From assembly GCA_947596085.1 (NCBI GenBank), contig CANQEW010000003.1, positions 41,474-105,473 on the forward strand: a stretch of DNA of 64,000 bases. The letters are read 5' to 3'. A program made the translations under genes and the position numbers. The notes under the pieces are model-generated. The model did no database searches. It saw only the letters and a list, made by a program, of their open reading frames with translations, and was not told the DNA's origin. How positions within the stretch are numbered: position 1 is the stretch's first letter; each line of letters starts with the position of its first letter. This document shows, in pieces, positions 8,206-19,753 of this stretch. Source of the DNA: an uncultured Clostridia bacterium. Lineage in GTDB: Bacteria > Bacillota > Clostridia > Christensenellales > Aristaeellaceae.

Positions 8206-9324
8206 ATGATGTTTGACTACTTGATCGTGGGCGCCGGCCTGTTCGGCGCGGTGTTCGCGCGCGAGGCGATGGATCATGGAAAATCCGTGCTGGTGATCGA
8301 CCGGCGCGATCATATCGCCGGCAACGTGTATTCGGAGAAGGTCTCGGGCGTCGAGGTGCACCGCTACGGCGCGCACATTTTCCACACGAACGATGACGAA
8401 GTGTGGAACTACGTCAACCGCTACGCGGAGTTCAACCGGTTCACCAACTCGCCCGTGGCCAACTATCACGGCGAGCTCTATTCGCTTCCCTTCAATATGT
8501 ACACTTTCAACCGCATCTGGGGCGTGACCACCCCGGCGGAGGCCGCCGAGCGCATCGAGGCCCAGCGCCGCGCTGCGGGCATCGCCGAGCCGCGCAATCT
8601 GGAGGAGCAGGCAATCTCGCTGGTGGGCACGGACATCTACGAAAAGCTGGTCAAGGGCTATACCCAGAAGCAGTGGGGCAGGCCGTGCTCCGAACTTCCG
8701 GCGTTTATCATCAAGCGCCTGCCGGTGCGCCTGACCTTTGACAACAATTACTTCAACGCCCGCCACCAGGGCATCCCGGTGCGGGGCTACACCAGGCTGG
8801 TGGAGAAGCTGCTCGAGGGCGCGGAGGTTCGATTGGGCGTGGACTATCTGAAGGACCGCGCCGCGCTCAACGCGCTGGCGGACCGCGTGATCTATACCGG
8901 CCCCATCGACGAATACTTCGATTATCGCCTGGGCGCGCTGGAGTACAGGAGCGTGCGCTTTGAGAACGAGGCGCTCGACATTCCCAACTTCCAGGGCGTG
9001 GCGGCCATGAACTACACCGACGCGGAGACGCCGTTCACGCGCGTCATCGAGCACAAGTGGTTCACCTTTGGCAAGGATGAGAGCGGAAACGACATCCCCG
9101 GCACGGTGATCTCCCGGGAGTATTCCTCCGAGTGGAAGCCGGGTGTGGAGCCCTACTATCCCGTGAACGACGAAAAAAACGGCGCGCTCTACCAGCGCTA
9201 CAGGGAGATGGCGGAGGCCGAGCCGAACGTGCGCTTCGGCGGGCGGCTGGGGCAGTACCGCTACTACGACATGGATCAGGTGATCGCCGCCGCGCTGGAG
9301 ATGAGCGCGCAGGAGCTGAGGTAG
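8206..9324 (+). CDS. glf: UDP-galactopyranose mutase
   Basis: The 372-residue flavoenzyme interconverts UDP-galactopyranose and UDP-galactofuranose and supplies Galf for surface polysaccharide. The N-terminal FAD dinucleotide fold (VGAGLFGAVFAREA) is followed by the family signatures YGAHIFHTND, LPFNMYTFN and TQKQWGRP. Length is normal. AAAGGAGAG lies 8 nt upstream of the ATG. No glycosyltransferase or polysaccharide cluster is adjacent, so the galactofuranose acceptor is unknown. A strong hairpin separates it from the convergent neighbour. Confidence 0.96.
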   Translation: MMFDYLIVGAGLFGAVFAREAMDHGKSVLVIDRRDHIAGNVYSEKVSGVEVHRYGAHIFHTNDDEVWNYVNRYAEFNRFTNSPVANYHGELYSLPFNMYTFNRIWGVTTPAEAAERIEAQRRAAGIAEPRNLEEQAISLVGTDIYEKLVKGYTQKQWGRPCSELPAFIIKRLPVRLTFDNNYFNARHQGIPVRGYTRLVEKLLEGAEVRLGVDYLKDRAALNALADRVIYTGPIDEYFDYRLGALEYRSVRFENEALDIPNFQGVAAMNYTDAETPFTRVIEHKWFTFGKDESGNDIPGTVISREYSSEWKPGVEPYYPVNDEKNGALYQRYREMAEAEPNVRFGGRLGQYRYYDMDQVIAAALEMSAQELR

Positions 9325-9356
9325 GGCACCGGTTCAATGAACGATCATACATAAGG

Positions 9357-9390
9357 AGCGCCGCCGCATCCAAGAGGATGCGGCGGCGCT
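9357..9390. terminator. Hairpin between convergent glf and the zinc-ribbon membrane protein
   Basis: A perfect 15-bp stem with an AAGA loop (9357-9371 and 9376-9390). There is no T-run on either side, so termination would rest on the stem alone or the hairpin acts as a 3'-end stabiliser. Confidence 0.6.
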
Positions 9391-9405
9391 CGCGTGATTC
9401 GCGCG

Positions 9406-10785
9406 TCAGGCGGTCAGGTCGATGTACCTGGCGACCAACAGCGGATAGTAGTTCTCCTGGTAGTAGTATCGTCCCGAAACGTCCGCGTAAGCGGAGTAGC
9501 TCGGCCCCAGGGTCGGGGAGGTGAGCGACGTGTCATTTTCGAGGATCACGTATTTGGGATCGCCGTTCGGGTTCACGTTCATGACCATGTAGGTCTTGCC
9601 ATCGTCACCGGTGATGACGTCCACGAGCGGGCCCTTGCAGAGGAACACGCGGCCCTCCCAAGTCTCGTAGTAGAGGCGCAACTGATCGTAATCCATGGCC
9701 CAGGCGTTGGCGGAGTAGCGCGCCAGCGTCGGCTTGTACTTGACCGTGAAGGAGACCACCGCGTCCTGGCGGCCTTCCATCGAGGCCCGGAAGCTGATCG
9801 TATTGTCGCCCAGTTCCTCCAGCATCGCGATGAAGGAGAATTCGCCGGTCGTCATGTCCTGAACGAGGCTCTCCGGAATATAGGGGGTATCGACGGTGAT
9901 GACCGCGCCAGGCTCGCACTTGCCCTCGATGGTCATGGCGTCCTCGCTGCTGCGGGTGGAGACCTCCTCGTTCAGCTCGATGTCAATGTCGTACTTCTGG
10001 CGGAAGATGGTCACATCCCGGCGGGTTTCCTTGTGGTGGGGGGTGCGCACGATGATCGTGTAGGTATTGTTGCCGATGGGGCGCACGCTGACCTTCGATT
10101 CGAAGTCGCCCGCGCGGTCGACGCGGTCGGTCACGTCCGTGCCGTTGATGTACACGGAGCTGCCCGGCACCACCTTCAGATCCATCTCATAGCTGGAGGT
10201 CACGACGTGCAGGCCGTCCTCCTCCGGGCTGGTCACCGTCAGCGGCGATTCGGGCACGTCCACGGTGTAATTGATCGCGGGAAGCCGCACCTGCGCGCCG
10301 CTGGCCTTCATCAGTATCGGAGCGAAGGTGATGTCCGCGTAGTCGTACTCGCTGACGTCGCCATAGAACCAGTCGGCGTCCGCGATCTCCAGTCGCGCCA
10401 CGCCGCCGCAAATGGACAGGCTCTTGTCCAGCTCGGGAAGGTACACCACGTCGCCGTCCTCGCCGTAGAACACCAGCGCGTGGCCCTGCCGGCCGTCCGG
10501 CATCGACACCAGATTGAGCGTCGGGGTGTAGGCACCATACTTATAGAGGCGCCTGAGCTTGTAGTTATCGACCCAGGAGAGCAGCTTGTAAGTGCCCACC
10601 GCCAGCGAAACGACGGATATCAACACGGTTCCGGCAATGATCCATCGCCGCAGCCGCGCGCTACTGACCTGTCGATTCTTTTGTTGGGGATCCAAATCCT
10701 CGATGACATTGGGCAGAGGCTGCTTGCATACATCGCAGTACAGCGCGCCGTCGGGGCATTCGTTCCCGCAGTAAGGGCACTTCAA
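9406..10785 (-). CDS. Zinc-ribbon single-pass membrane protein with large outside domain
   Basis: The 459-residue protein starts with a zinc ribbon (CPYCGNECPDGALYCDVCK) that would face the cytoplasm. A single hydrophobic segment near residues 48-70 follows, and about 390 residues lie outside. The outside part looks beta-rich and may contain repeated Ig-like units, including one with INGTDVTDR near the middle; its C-terminal end (SYSAYADVSGRYYYQENYY) could be an SH3-like module. Zinc-ribbon plus membrane segment plus beta-domains is a common layout in Clostridia envelope proteins of unknown role. No enzymatic motif was found. It is convergent with glf and divergent from the next gene. Confidence 0.75.
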   Translation of the reverse strand: MKCPYCGNECPDGALYCDVCKQPLPNVIEDLDPQQKNRQVSSARLRRWIIAGTVLISVVSLAVGTYKLLSWVDNYKLRRLYKYGAYTPTLNLVSMPDGRQGHALVFYGEDGDVVYLPELDKSLSICGGVARLEIADADWFYGDVSEYDYADITFAPILMKASGAQVRLPAINYTVDVPESPLTVTSPEEDGLHVVTSSYEMDLKVVPGSSVYINGTDVTDRVDRAGDFESKVSVRPIGNNTYTIIVRTPHHKETRRDVTIFRQKYDIDIELNEEVSTRSSEDAMTIEGKCEPGAVITVDTPYIPESLVQDMTTGEFSFIAMLEELGDNTISFRASMEGRQDAVVSFTVKYKPTLARYSANAWAMDYDQLRLYYETWEGRVFLCKGPLVDVITGDDGKTYMVMNVNPNGDPKYVILENDTSLTSPTLGPSYSAYADVSGRYYYQENYYPLLVARYIDLTA

Positions 10786-10905
10786 ACCGGTCGTCCTCCT
10801 GTCTGTCAGTCAATCAATATTCGACCCAAACGGGCCAAAATCCTGCTGAAATAGAAATGTTTCCACGGAATTTATAATTCAGATATATCCGTTTCCGCTA
10901 AACTA

Positions 10906-10914
10906 TGCTATAAT
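10906..10914 (+). promoter_or_regulatory. Extended -10 promoter
   Basis: TGC followed by TATAAT (10909-10914), about 34 nt ahead of the downstream start codon. No good -35 is present, as expected for an extended -10 element. Confidence 0.6.
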
Positions 10915-10947
10915 GTAAACAGAGTTTTTATGGAGGCGCAGATCGAT

Positions 10948-11490
10948 ATGGATAATTATTTGGAACAGAGCGTTGCCGGGGAGCGCGGCCCTCGGGAGAG
11001 CCTGCTGTACAGCGCGTGCTGGGCGGGAATCGTACTGCTGGGAATCATGGCGATGTTCTTCGCGTTGAACATTTTGAGCGTCGGCGGCGAAGGCATGGGC
11101 GTCAACTGGCTGTTTCTGGCGCTGACCGTGGTCTGCGTCGCGCTGGCGTTTTTGCTCTACCGCGCGAAGGACAGCGTGTACCGGGAGTACGACTATATCC
11201 TTTGGAACGGTGAATTCGAGGTGTGTGCGGTGTACAACCGCCGCCGCAGGAAGAAGATGGGCACGATTCAGCTTGGTAAGGTGACCGCCTGGGGCCCCGC
11301 CGCCGCGATGGCCGGCCCGATGCACGGCGCGAAGGTGGAGAAGTATTGCGTCCACCCGGATGAGGCGTGGTGCCTGGTCTATGCCAGCGAATCGGGCAAG
11401 CAGGCGGCGCTGCTGGAGCTGAACGACGAGATGCGCTCCCAGATCCGCGGCGTGAGCAGCGCGCTGCGCATTTCTGAGGTGAAGCCGTGA
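10948..11490 (+). CDS. Two-helix membrane protein, DUF6106-like
   Basis: About 180 residues with two membrane segments in the first third (around residues 22-46 and 53-73) and a cytoplasmic C-terminal part that carries a basic patch (NRRRRKKMG). The layout resembles the small DUF6106 proteins of Clostridia, which have no known function. ATG 10948 is chosen over ATG 10930 because GGAGG (10932-10936) can serve only the later one. Its stop codon overlaps the GTG of the following cysteine desulfurase gene, so the two are co-expressed. Confidence 0.65.
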   Translation: MDNYLEQSVAGERGPRESLLYSACWAGIVLLGIMAMFFALNILSVGGEGMGVNWLFLALTVVCVALAFLLYRAKDSVYREYDYILWNGEFEVCAVYNRRRRKKMGTIQLGKVTAWGPAAAMAGPMHGAKVEKYCVHPDEAWCLVYASESGKQAALLELNDEMRSQIRGVSSALRISEVKP

Positions 11491-12626
11491 CCGCCTATCT
11501 GGACAACAGCGCCACCACCCGCCCCTGCCCGGAGGCCGTCGAGGCGGCGACGCGCTGCATGACGGAGGGGTACTATAATCCCTCGTCGGTCTACGCGCCC
11601 GCGGTGGAGGCGTTTCAGCGCGTGCGCGCGTGTCGGGAATTGATCCTGCGCGCGCTTCACGGGAGCGACTGCGAGCTCACCTTCACCTCCGGCGGCACCG
11701 AGGCCAACAATCTCGCGATCCTTGGGTCCGTGGAGCGAATGCGTGGGAGGCAGATTCTCGCCGTCTCGACGGTAGAGCATCCCTCGGTGCGCGAGAGCTT
11801 CGACGAACTGGAGCGCCGGGGCCACGAGGTGCGGCGCATCGGCGTGGACGCGCGGGGCGAACTGGATTGGGAAGCCCTTGCGAAGGCGCTGGACGATGGC
11901 GCGAGCCTCATCTCCTGTATGCAGGTGAACAACGAGACCGGTGCGCTGCTGGACGTGCGGCGGCTGCACGCGCTGGTGGACGGCCGGGCGCTGATCCACG
12001 TGGACGGCGTGCAGGGCTTCCTGCGCGTGCCCATGGAGATGAAGTACTGCGACCTCTACAGCCTGTCGGGCCACAAGATTCACGCGCCGAAGGGCGTCGG
12101 CGCGCTGGTGTGGAGGCGGGGCGTGAAGCTCGCGCCGCGGCAGCTGGGCGGGGGACAGGAGAACAACCTGCGCTCGGGCACCGAGAACACGCCGGGCATC
12201 GCGGGCCTGATGGCGGCCGTGGAGGCGATGCGCGCGATGGGGCCGGAAATGGCCGGCGCGCTGATGGCGAAGAAGCTTCGCATGATCGAGCGCTTCCGCG
12301 AGGCCGTGCCGGAGCTATTGGTGAACGGCCCCGCGCCGGAAGCCGCCGCGCCGCACATCGCGAACCTCAGTTTTCCGGGCGTGCGCGGCGAGGTGATGCT
12401 GCACGCGCTGGAGGCGGAGGGCGTGTATGCGTCCACGGGTTCGGCCTGCTCCTCCAAGAAGCGCAAGGTCAGCGCCGTGCTCACGGCGATGGGCATCGGG
12501 GCGGACCGCGCCGAGAGCGCGCTGCGCTTCAGCCTGAGCCCCCACACCACGGACGCGGAGATCGCGACGGCCGCGGCGGCGCTGGGGAAGCTCTATCCAC
12601 AGCTCAAAAAATATGCCAGGAGATAG
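11487..12626 (+). CDS. Cysteine desulfurase (NifS/IscS family)
   Basis: The 379-residue PLP enzyme takes sulfur from cysteine as an enzyme-bound persulfide. The PLP lysine is K197 in SGHKIHAPKG, and the persulfide cysteine is in TGSACSSKKRK near residue 322. It begins with GTG overlapping the preceding stop (GTGA). thiI follows 4 nt after its stop codon, so this is most likely the dedicated sulfur donor of ThiI for 4-thiouridine in tRNA, as for NifZ-ThiI in Bacillus. General iron-sulfur cluster supply is the alternative, but no scaffold gene is adjacent. Confidence 0.92.
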   Translation: MTAYLDNSATTRPCPEAVEAATRCMTEGYYNPSSVYAPAVEAFQRVRACRELILRALHGSDCELTFTSGGTEANNLAILGSVERMRGRQILAVSTVEHPSVRESFDELERRGHEVRRIGVDARGELDWEALAKALDDGASLISCMQVNNETGALLDVRRLHALVDGRALIHVDGVQGFLRVPMEMKYCDLYSLSGHKIHAPKGVGALVWRRGVKLAPRQLGGGQENNLRSGTENTPGIAGLMAAVEAMRAMGPEMAGALMAKKLRMIERFREAVPELLVNGPAPEAAAPHIANLSFPGVRGEVMLHALEAEGVYASTGSACSSKKRKVSAVLTAMGIGADRAESALRFSLSPHTTDAEIATAAAALGKLYPQLKKYARR

Positions 12627-12630
12627 CAAG

Positions 12631-13776
12631 ATGCGCAAGGTATTGCTGGTTCGCTACGGCGAAGTGTTTTTGAAGGGCGCGAACCGCCCACATTTTTTGA
12701 AGATACTGACTGACAACGTGAAGAAGGCGGTTAAGCCCATCGGCGGCCACGTCTGGCTGTCGGACTCCCGCGTGTACGTGTCCGGCGTGGATGACATGGA
12801 CGAGTGCGTGCGCCGCGTGCGCAAGGTATTCGGCCTGTACTCCGTGAGCCCCGCGATCGAGTGCGAAAAGAACCTGGACGAGATCGCCGAGCAGTGCGTC
12901 GAGATGATGCGCGGCAAATCCGGCACGTTCAAGGTGCTCGGCAAGCGCAGCGACAAGAAATTCCCGATGAACTCGCTGGAGCTGGCCGCCGAGCTGGGCG
13001 GGCGGATTCTGGATTCCAATCCGAACCTGCGCGTGGACATCCACAACCCGGAGCACAAGCTGCGCGTGGAGATTCGCGACATGTGCTACATCTGCTGCGA
13101 GGAGATCATGGCCTCGGGCGGCCTGCCCATGGGCACGGGCGGGCGCGCCGCGCTGCTGCTCTCGGGCGGCATCGACTCGCCGGTCGCTGGGTACAGCATG
13201 ATGAAGCGCGGCGTGCGCATCTGCTGCATCCACTTCCAGAGCCCGCCCTACACCGGCGAGCTCGCCAGGGACAAGGTGATGCGGCTGGCCCGGGAGCTGG
13301 CCGAGTACGCGGGCGGCATGCGCGTGTATCTGGTGCCGTTCACCAAGTGCCAGCTGGAGATTCACGAGAAGTGCCCCGAGGGGCTGGGCACGCTGATCAC
13401 CCGCCGCTTCATGATGCGCATCGCGAACGAATTGGCGAAGCGATACGGCGCGCAGGCGCTGATCACCGGCGAGAGCCTGGGCCAGGTGGCGTCCCAGACG
13501 ATGGACGCGCTGGTCTGCACCGACGCGGTGGTGGACATGCCCGTGTTCCGGCCGCTGATCGGCATGGACAAGACCGAGATCATGGACATCGCCAAGCGCA
13601 TCGGAACCTATGAAACCTCGATCCTGCCCTACGAGGACTGCTGCACCGTATTCACCCCGCGCCACCCCGTGACCAAGCCCAAGCTCGATACCATGCCCAA
13701 GGCGGAGTCGAAGCTGGACGTCGAGGCGCTGGTGCGCGAGGCGGTGGAGAATACCGAGATGGAGATCGTCTACTGA
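12631..13776 (+). CDS. thiI: tRNA 4-thiouridine synthase ThiI
   Basis: The 381-residue enzyme adenylates U8 of tRNA and replaces oxygen with sulfur. It has an N-terminal ferredoxin-like/THUMP region and a PP-loop ATPase domain with SGGIDSPVAG. The conserved cysteine pair in LPYEDCCTVF lies near the C-terminus; a rhodanese domain is absent, as in most Firmicutes. ATG 12631 is chosen because CAGGAGA lies 7 nt upstream; an ATG six codons earlier overlaps nifS and lacks such a site. It is paired with the cysteine desulfurase. Confidence 0.94.
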   Translation: MRKVLLVRYGEVFLKGANRPHFLKILTDNVKKAVKPIGGHVWLSDSRVYVSGVDDMDECVRRVRKVFGLYSVSPAIECEKNLDEIAEQCVEMMRGKSGTFKVLGKRSDKKFPMNSLELAAELGGRILDSNPNLRVDIHNPEHKLRVEIRDMCYICCEEIMASGGLPMGTGGRAALLLSGGIDSPVAGYSMMKRGVRICCIHFQSPPYTGELARDKVMRLARELAEYAGGMRVYLVPFTKCQLEIHEKCPEGLGTLITRRFMMRIANELAKRYGAQALITGESLGQVASQTMDALVCTDAVVDMPVFRPLIGMDKTEIMDIAKRIGTYETSILPYEDCCTVFTPRHPVTKPKLDTMPKAESKLDVEALVREAVENTEMEIVY

Positions 13777-13803
13777 CGAAGGCTGCGGCCGGGGAGAGTG
13801 GCC

Positions 13804-16068
<2,265 letters not shown>

Positions 16069-16139
16069 AGCCGGATCGCGCGTCTAAGGCAGGAAAAACC
16101 TGTTAAAATTTCAATCGAACGGTAAATCCGGACGGATTG

Positions 16140-16148
16140 TGGTATACT
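16140..16148 (+). promoter_or_regulatory. Extended -10 promoter of the RNase J operon
   Basis: TGG followed by TATACT (16143-16148). The leader to the rnj start is about 145 nt, long enough for post-transcriptional control; no clear riboswitch is seen in it. Confidence 0.5.
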
Positions 16149-16302
16149 TATTCAGGAGCGGTGTGAGATTCACCGCCGCATTGTGCGTCTTTGACCGCGC
16201 ACGGGCCGGAACGGACGGAGCGGTTGATATAAAATTGGGAGGCGGACGCCGCCGCCCGGCGCTGTCGCTTGTCGCGCGGCGCAATGGAAAAGGAGGGAAA
16301 TT

Positions 16303-17976
16303 GTGTCCAAAAAGAACAAGACACCGAAGCTCAAGATCATACCGTTGGGCGGCTTGGGGGAAATCGGAAAGAACCTGACCGTCTTTGAATATCAGGACGA
16401 CATCATCGTGGTCGATTTGGGATCGATCTTTCCGCGCGAGGACATGCCCGGCGTGGATCTGGTGATCCCGGACGTCAGCTATCTGGAAAAGAACGCCGAC
16501 AAGATCCGCGGCTACTTCTTCACCCACGGCCACGAGGATCACATCGGCGCGGTGCCCTACATCCTGCGCAAGCTGCCCGCGCCCATGTACGGCACGCGGC
16601 TGACGCTGGCGCTGTGCGAGCACAAGCTCAAGGAGCACCGGCTCACGGGCGTGGCGGAGCTCAATGTGGTGGAGCCCGGCACCATCGTCAAGGCCGGCGC
16701 GTTCAAGGTGGAGTTCATCAAGGTGAACCACTCCATCGCCGGAGCCTGCGCGCTGGCGATCACGACGCCGGTGGGCGTGGTGTTTCACACCGGCGACTTC
16801 AAGGTGGACTACACGCCGCTGGACGGCGAGCCCATCGACCTGGGCCGCATCGCCGAGATTGGCAACAAGGGCGTGCTGGCGCTGCTGGCCGACTCCACCA
16901 ACGTGGAGCGCCCCGGCTACACCATGTCGGAAAAGAAGGTCGGCGAGACGCTGTTCAACCTCTTCGACAAGTGCGAGGGCCGCATCATCATCGCCATGTT
17001 CGCCAGCAACGTGCACCGCATACAGTGCGTGGTGGACGCGGCGGTGCATTACAAGCGCAAGCTGTGCATGGTCGGACGGAGCATGGTCAACGTCACCAAG
17101 CTCGCCATGCAGCTGGGCTATTTGAACATTCCCGACGGCTATCTCATCACCGTGGACGAGCTCGACCGCTACCCGGACGAGCAGATCGCCGTGGTCACCA
17201 CCGGCAGCCAGGGTGAGCCCATGAGCGGGCTTTCGCGCATGGCGTTCGCCGAGCACCGCAAGCTGGAGCTGCGCGAGAGCGACATGGTCATCCTCTCCGC
17301 CTCGCCGATCCCGGGCAACGAGAAGTCCATCTCCCGGGTGATCAACCAGCTCTTCCGCATCGGCTGCGACGTGATCTACGAGGCGCTGGCCGAGGTGCAC
17401 GTCTCCGGTCACGCGCGGCAGGAGGAACTGAAGCTGATGCACACGCTGCTCAAGCCCAAGTTCTTCATTCCGGTGCACGGCGAGTACCGCCACCTGCACC
17501 ATCACGCGGAGCTGGCCAAGGCGCTGGGCATGAGCGAGGACAACGTGGTGATCGCCGAGATCGGCGACGTGATCGAGCTGGACGCCAATTCGCTGGACGT
17601 GACCGGCGTGGTCAACAACGGAAGCGTGCTGATCGACGGCCTCGGCGTGGGCGACGTGGGCGCGGTGGTGCTGCGCGACCGCAAGCATCTGGCAGAGGAC
17701 GGGCTGCTGATCGTCGTCATGGGCGTGGACCACGACCTGGGCAGCGTGGTGTCCGGGCCGGACATCATCAGCCGCGGCTTCGTGTACATGCGCGAGGCGG
17801 ACGAGCTGGTGGACGGCGCGCGCGGCGCGGCGCAGCGGGCCATCGAGTCCTTCGGGCCCATCGACTCGTCCGAGTGGAACCACCTGAAGAACGACGTGCG
17901 CGACTCCGTGCAGCGCTACATCTACGATACCATCAAGCGAAATCCGATGATCCTGCCGATCATCGTGGAGATTTGA
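16303..17976 (+). CDS. rnj: Ribonuclease J
   Basis: The 557-residue metallo-beta-lactamase/beta-CASP nuclease degrades and matures RNA with 5'-exo and endo activity. The metal site HGHEDHIG is near residue 73 and a second histidine lies in FHTGDFK. The beta-CASP signatures SGHARQEEL and PVHGEYRH are clear. Length is normal. It starts with GTG behind AAAAGGAGGG. ylbF follows after 13 nt, which is notable because YlbF is known to act in RNA turnover with RNase Y in Bacillus. Confidence 0.95.
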   Translation: MSKKNKTPKLKIIPLGGLGEIGKNLTVFEYQDDIIVVDLGSIFPREDMPGVDLVIPDVSYLEKNADKIRGYFFTHGHEDHIGAVPYILRKLPAPMYGTRLTLALCEHKLKEHRLTGVAELNVVEPGTIVKAGAFKVEFIKVNHSIAGACALAITTPVGVVFHTGDFKVDYTPLDGEPIDLGRIAEIGNKGVLALLADSTNVERPGYTMSEKKVGETLFNLFDKCEGRIIIAMFASNVHRIQCVVDAAVHYKRKLCMVGRSMVNVTKLAMQLGYLNIPDGYLITVDELDRYPDEQIAVVTTGSQGEPMSGLSRMAFAEHRKLELRESDMVILSASPIPGNEKSISRVINQLFRIGCDVIYEALAEVHVSGHARQEELKLMHTLLKPKFFIPVHGEYRHLHHHAELAKALGMSEDNVVIAEIGDVIELDANSLDVTGVVNNGSVLIDGLGVGDVGAVVLRDRKHLAEDGLLIVVMGVDHDLGSVVSGPDIISRGFVYMREADELVDGARGAAQRAIESFGPIDSSEWNHLKNDVRDSVQRYIYDTIKRNPMILPIIVEI

Positions 17977-17989
17977 TTCGGAGGCGGAA

Positions 17990-18340
17990 ATGAACCCATA
18001 CGATCAGGCCCACGCCCTCGCGCGCGCTCTCAGGGAGAGCGAGGAATACCGCGAATACGCCCGCCTGAAGGAGGCGGCCTACGAGAGCGACACCAACCGG
18101 GCGCTGCTGGACGAGTACAAAAAGCTGCAATTTCGCCTGCAGGCGAAACTGGCGGCGGGGGAGAGCATGCCCGCCGAGGACGCGCAGCGGCTCCAGCAGA
18201 TCGGCACGCTTCTGCAGTTCAGCCCGGAGGTGAGCGCCTACCTGATGGCCGAGTTCCGCTTCCAGCGGATGCTCACTGACATCTTTAAAATACTGGCCGA
18301 CGTGGCCGGCGTGGATCTGGACATGCTGGCGCAGGGCTGA
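17990..18340 (+). CDS. ylbF: YlbF family regulator
   Basis: The 116-residue all-helical protein fits the YlbF/YmcA (com_ylbF) family. In Bacillus subtilis YlbF, YmcA and YaaT form the Y-complex that directs RNase Y and influences competence and sporulation. Here the gene sits 13 nt after rnj and 12 nt before mltG, so a link to RNA decay is plausible. YmcA- or YaaT-like genes are not in the window. No catalytic or metal residues are evident. Confidence 0.85.
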   Translation: MNPYDQAHALARALRESEEYREYARLKEAAYESDTNRALLDEYKKLQFRLQAKLAAGESMPAEDAQRLQQIGTLLQFSPEVSAYLMAEFRFQRMLTDIFKILADVAGVDLDMLAQG

Positions 18341-18352
18341 CGGAGGAAGACC

Positions 18353-19627
18353 ATGGCGGATAAGAAGCGCCGCAGGCGCGCCCCGCGCCAGGCGGTGCGC
18401 ACGGAAAACTACAGCATCAAGACGCTGCACGAGGACCGCGAATACGGCCTGTACTGGTATGCCTGGCTGTGGAAGCTGGTGCGGCCGGTGCTGATCTTTC
18501 TGTGCAGCGCGCTGATCGTAATCGGCCTGGTGAGCACCGGCTACAACTGGATCTATGACAACTTCCTCGGCCCGGCCGATCCGCAGGCAGAGCAGTCCGC
18601 CGAATTCGTGATCGAGTCCGGACAGTCGCTCACATCCATCGGCAACGCGCTGGAGGAGCAGGCGTTCGTTCGCAACGGCAGCGTGTTCCGCTATCTGGTG
18701 CAGCTGGAGGGCGTGGGCGACCAGATCAGCTATGGCTCGTTCCGGCTCTCGCCCGCGATGACGGTCAACGAGATCATCGCCGAGCTGACCAGCGGCAGCC
18801 AGACCAACGAGCGCACCATCACCATCGTGCCCGGCTGGACCTGCGAGGACATCGCGGACTACCTGCTGCGGGAGGGCGCGATTGACTCCGTGGACGAATT
18901 CCTGCGGCTCTGCAACGACGTGGACCGCTTCGTGGGCGATTCTTACGCGCTGCGCTTCGCGCAGGAGCACGGCGGCCTGGCCGGCCGCAAGTATGCGCTG
19001 GAGGGCTATCTGGCGCCGGACACCTACCGCGTGTTCCTCTCCGCCAGCGCGGAGGACATCATCTCCACGCTGCTGGGCCAGCACAATTCCGTGCTCGACC
19101 GCACCTACTACGCGGACGAGCAGGTGCGCTACCAGGTGGACGAGAGCGGCGCGTACGTGCCGGTGGAGAGCTACGAATCCGAGCTCAACATGGATCAGTC
19201 CATCATACTGGCCTCGATGATCGAGAAGGAGGCCGCGCACGAGGAGGATTACGTCAAGGTCTCCGCGGTGTTCCACAACCGGCTGAACGCCGGCATGCGC
19301 CTGGAGAGCGACCCGACCGCCACCTACCTCTTCGGCCTGAATCACTATATTCTGACCCCGGAGGAGGTCAGCGACCAGAACCTCTACAACACCTACCAGG
19401 TGCCGGCGCTGCCGGTGGGGCCGATCTGCAACCCCTCCACCGCCGCGCTGGAGGCGGCGATGCATCCGGATCTGGACTTCATCCAGCAGAACTACCTCTA
19501 CTTCTGCGCCACCGATCCCGCCACGGGCGAACTCGCATACGCGACCACCGTGGAGGAGCATCAGCAGAACGTGAGCCGCTACCAGCAGATGTGGGCCGCC
19601 TATGACGCGCTGCATCCGGAACGGTAG
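18353..19627 (+). CDS. mltG: Endolytic transglycosylase MltG
   Basis: The 424-residue protein cuts nascent peptidoglycan strands and so sets glycan chain length. A basic cytoplasmic N-terminus is followed by a membrane segment around residues 42-65, then a YceG domain. The catalytic region has ILASMIEKEA with the active glutamate, the family stretch VFHNRLNAGM and the later LPVGPICNPS. Length is normal. It is the last gene of the rnj-ylbF-mltG group; the 12-nt gap to ylbF suggests a common transcript that ends at the terminator after 19647. Confidence 0.94.
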   Translation: MADKKRRRRAPRQAVRTENYSIKTLHEDREYGLYWYAWLWKLVRPVLIFLCSALIVIGLVSTGYNWIYDNFLGPADPQAEQSAEFVIESGQSLTSIGNALEEQAFVRNGSVFRYLVQLEGVGDQISYGSFRLSPAMTVNEIIAELTSGSQTNERTITIVPGWTCEDIADYLLREGAIDSVDEFLRLCNDVDRFVGDSYALRFAQEHGGLAGRKYALEGYLAPDTYRVFLSASAEDIISTLLGQHNSVLDRTYYADEQVRYQVDESGAYVPVESYESELNMDQSIILASMIEKEAAHEEDYVKVSAVFHNRLNAGMRLESDPTATYLFGLNHYILTPEEVSDQNLYNTYQVPALPVGPICNPSTAALEAAMHPDLDFIQQNYLYFCATDPATGELAYATTVEEHQQNVSRYQQMWAAYDALHPER

Positions 19628-19646
19628 CGAAGAGTGATTCCGAATC

Positions 19647-19710
19647 AAACAGACCAAGGCCGCATTTCAATGCGCTCTGCACATTTAAATCGACCTTGGT
19701 TTGTTTTAAT
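19647..19710 (+). terminator. Branched terminator after mltG
   Basis: A 13-bp outer stem (19647-19659 with 19694-19706, one G-T pair) encloses a second small hairpin CGCATT/AATGCG (19661-19674). It ends in a T-rich stretch. Confidence 0.65.
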
Positions 19711-19753
19711 AGTTAAAAATCTTTAAAATTTAAAACAATAAAACAACAGACAA

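Noticed and set aside
9394..10854. Long plus-strand frame opposite the zinc-ribbon membrane protein
   Set aside because: Composition is that of an antisense shadow, and the minus-strand frame has a zinc ribbon, a membrane helix and a sensible start.
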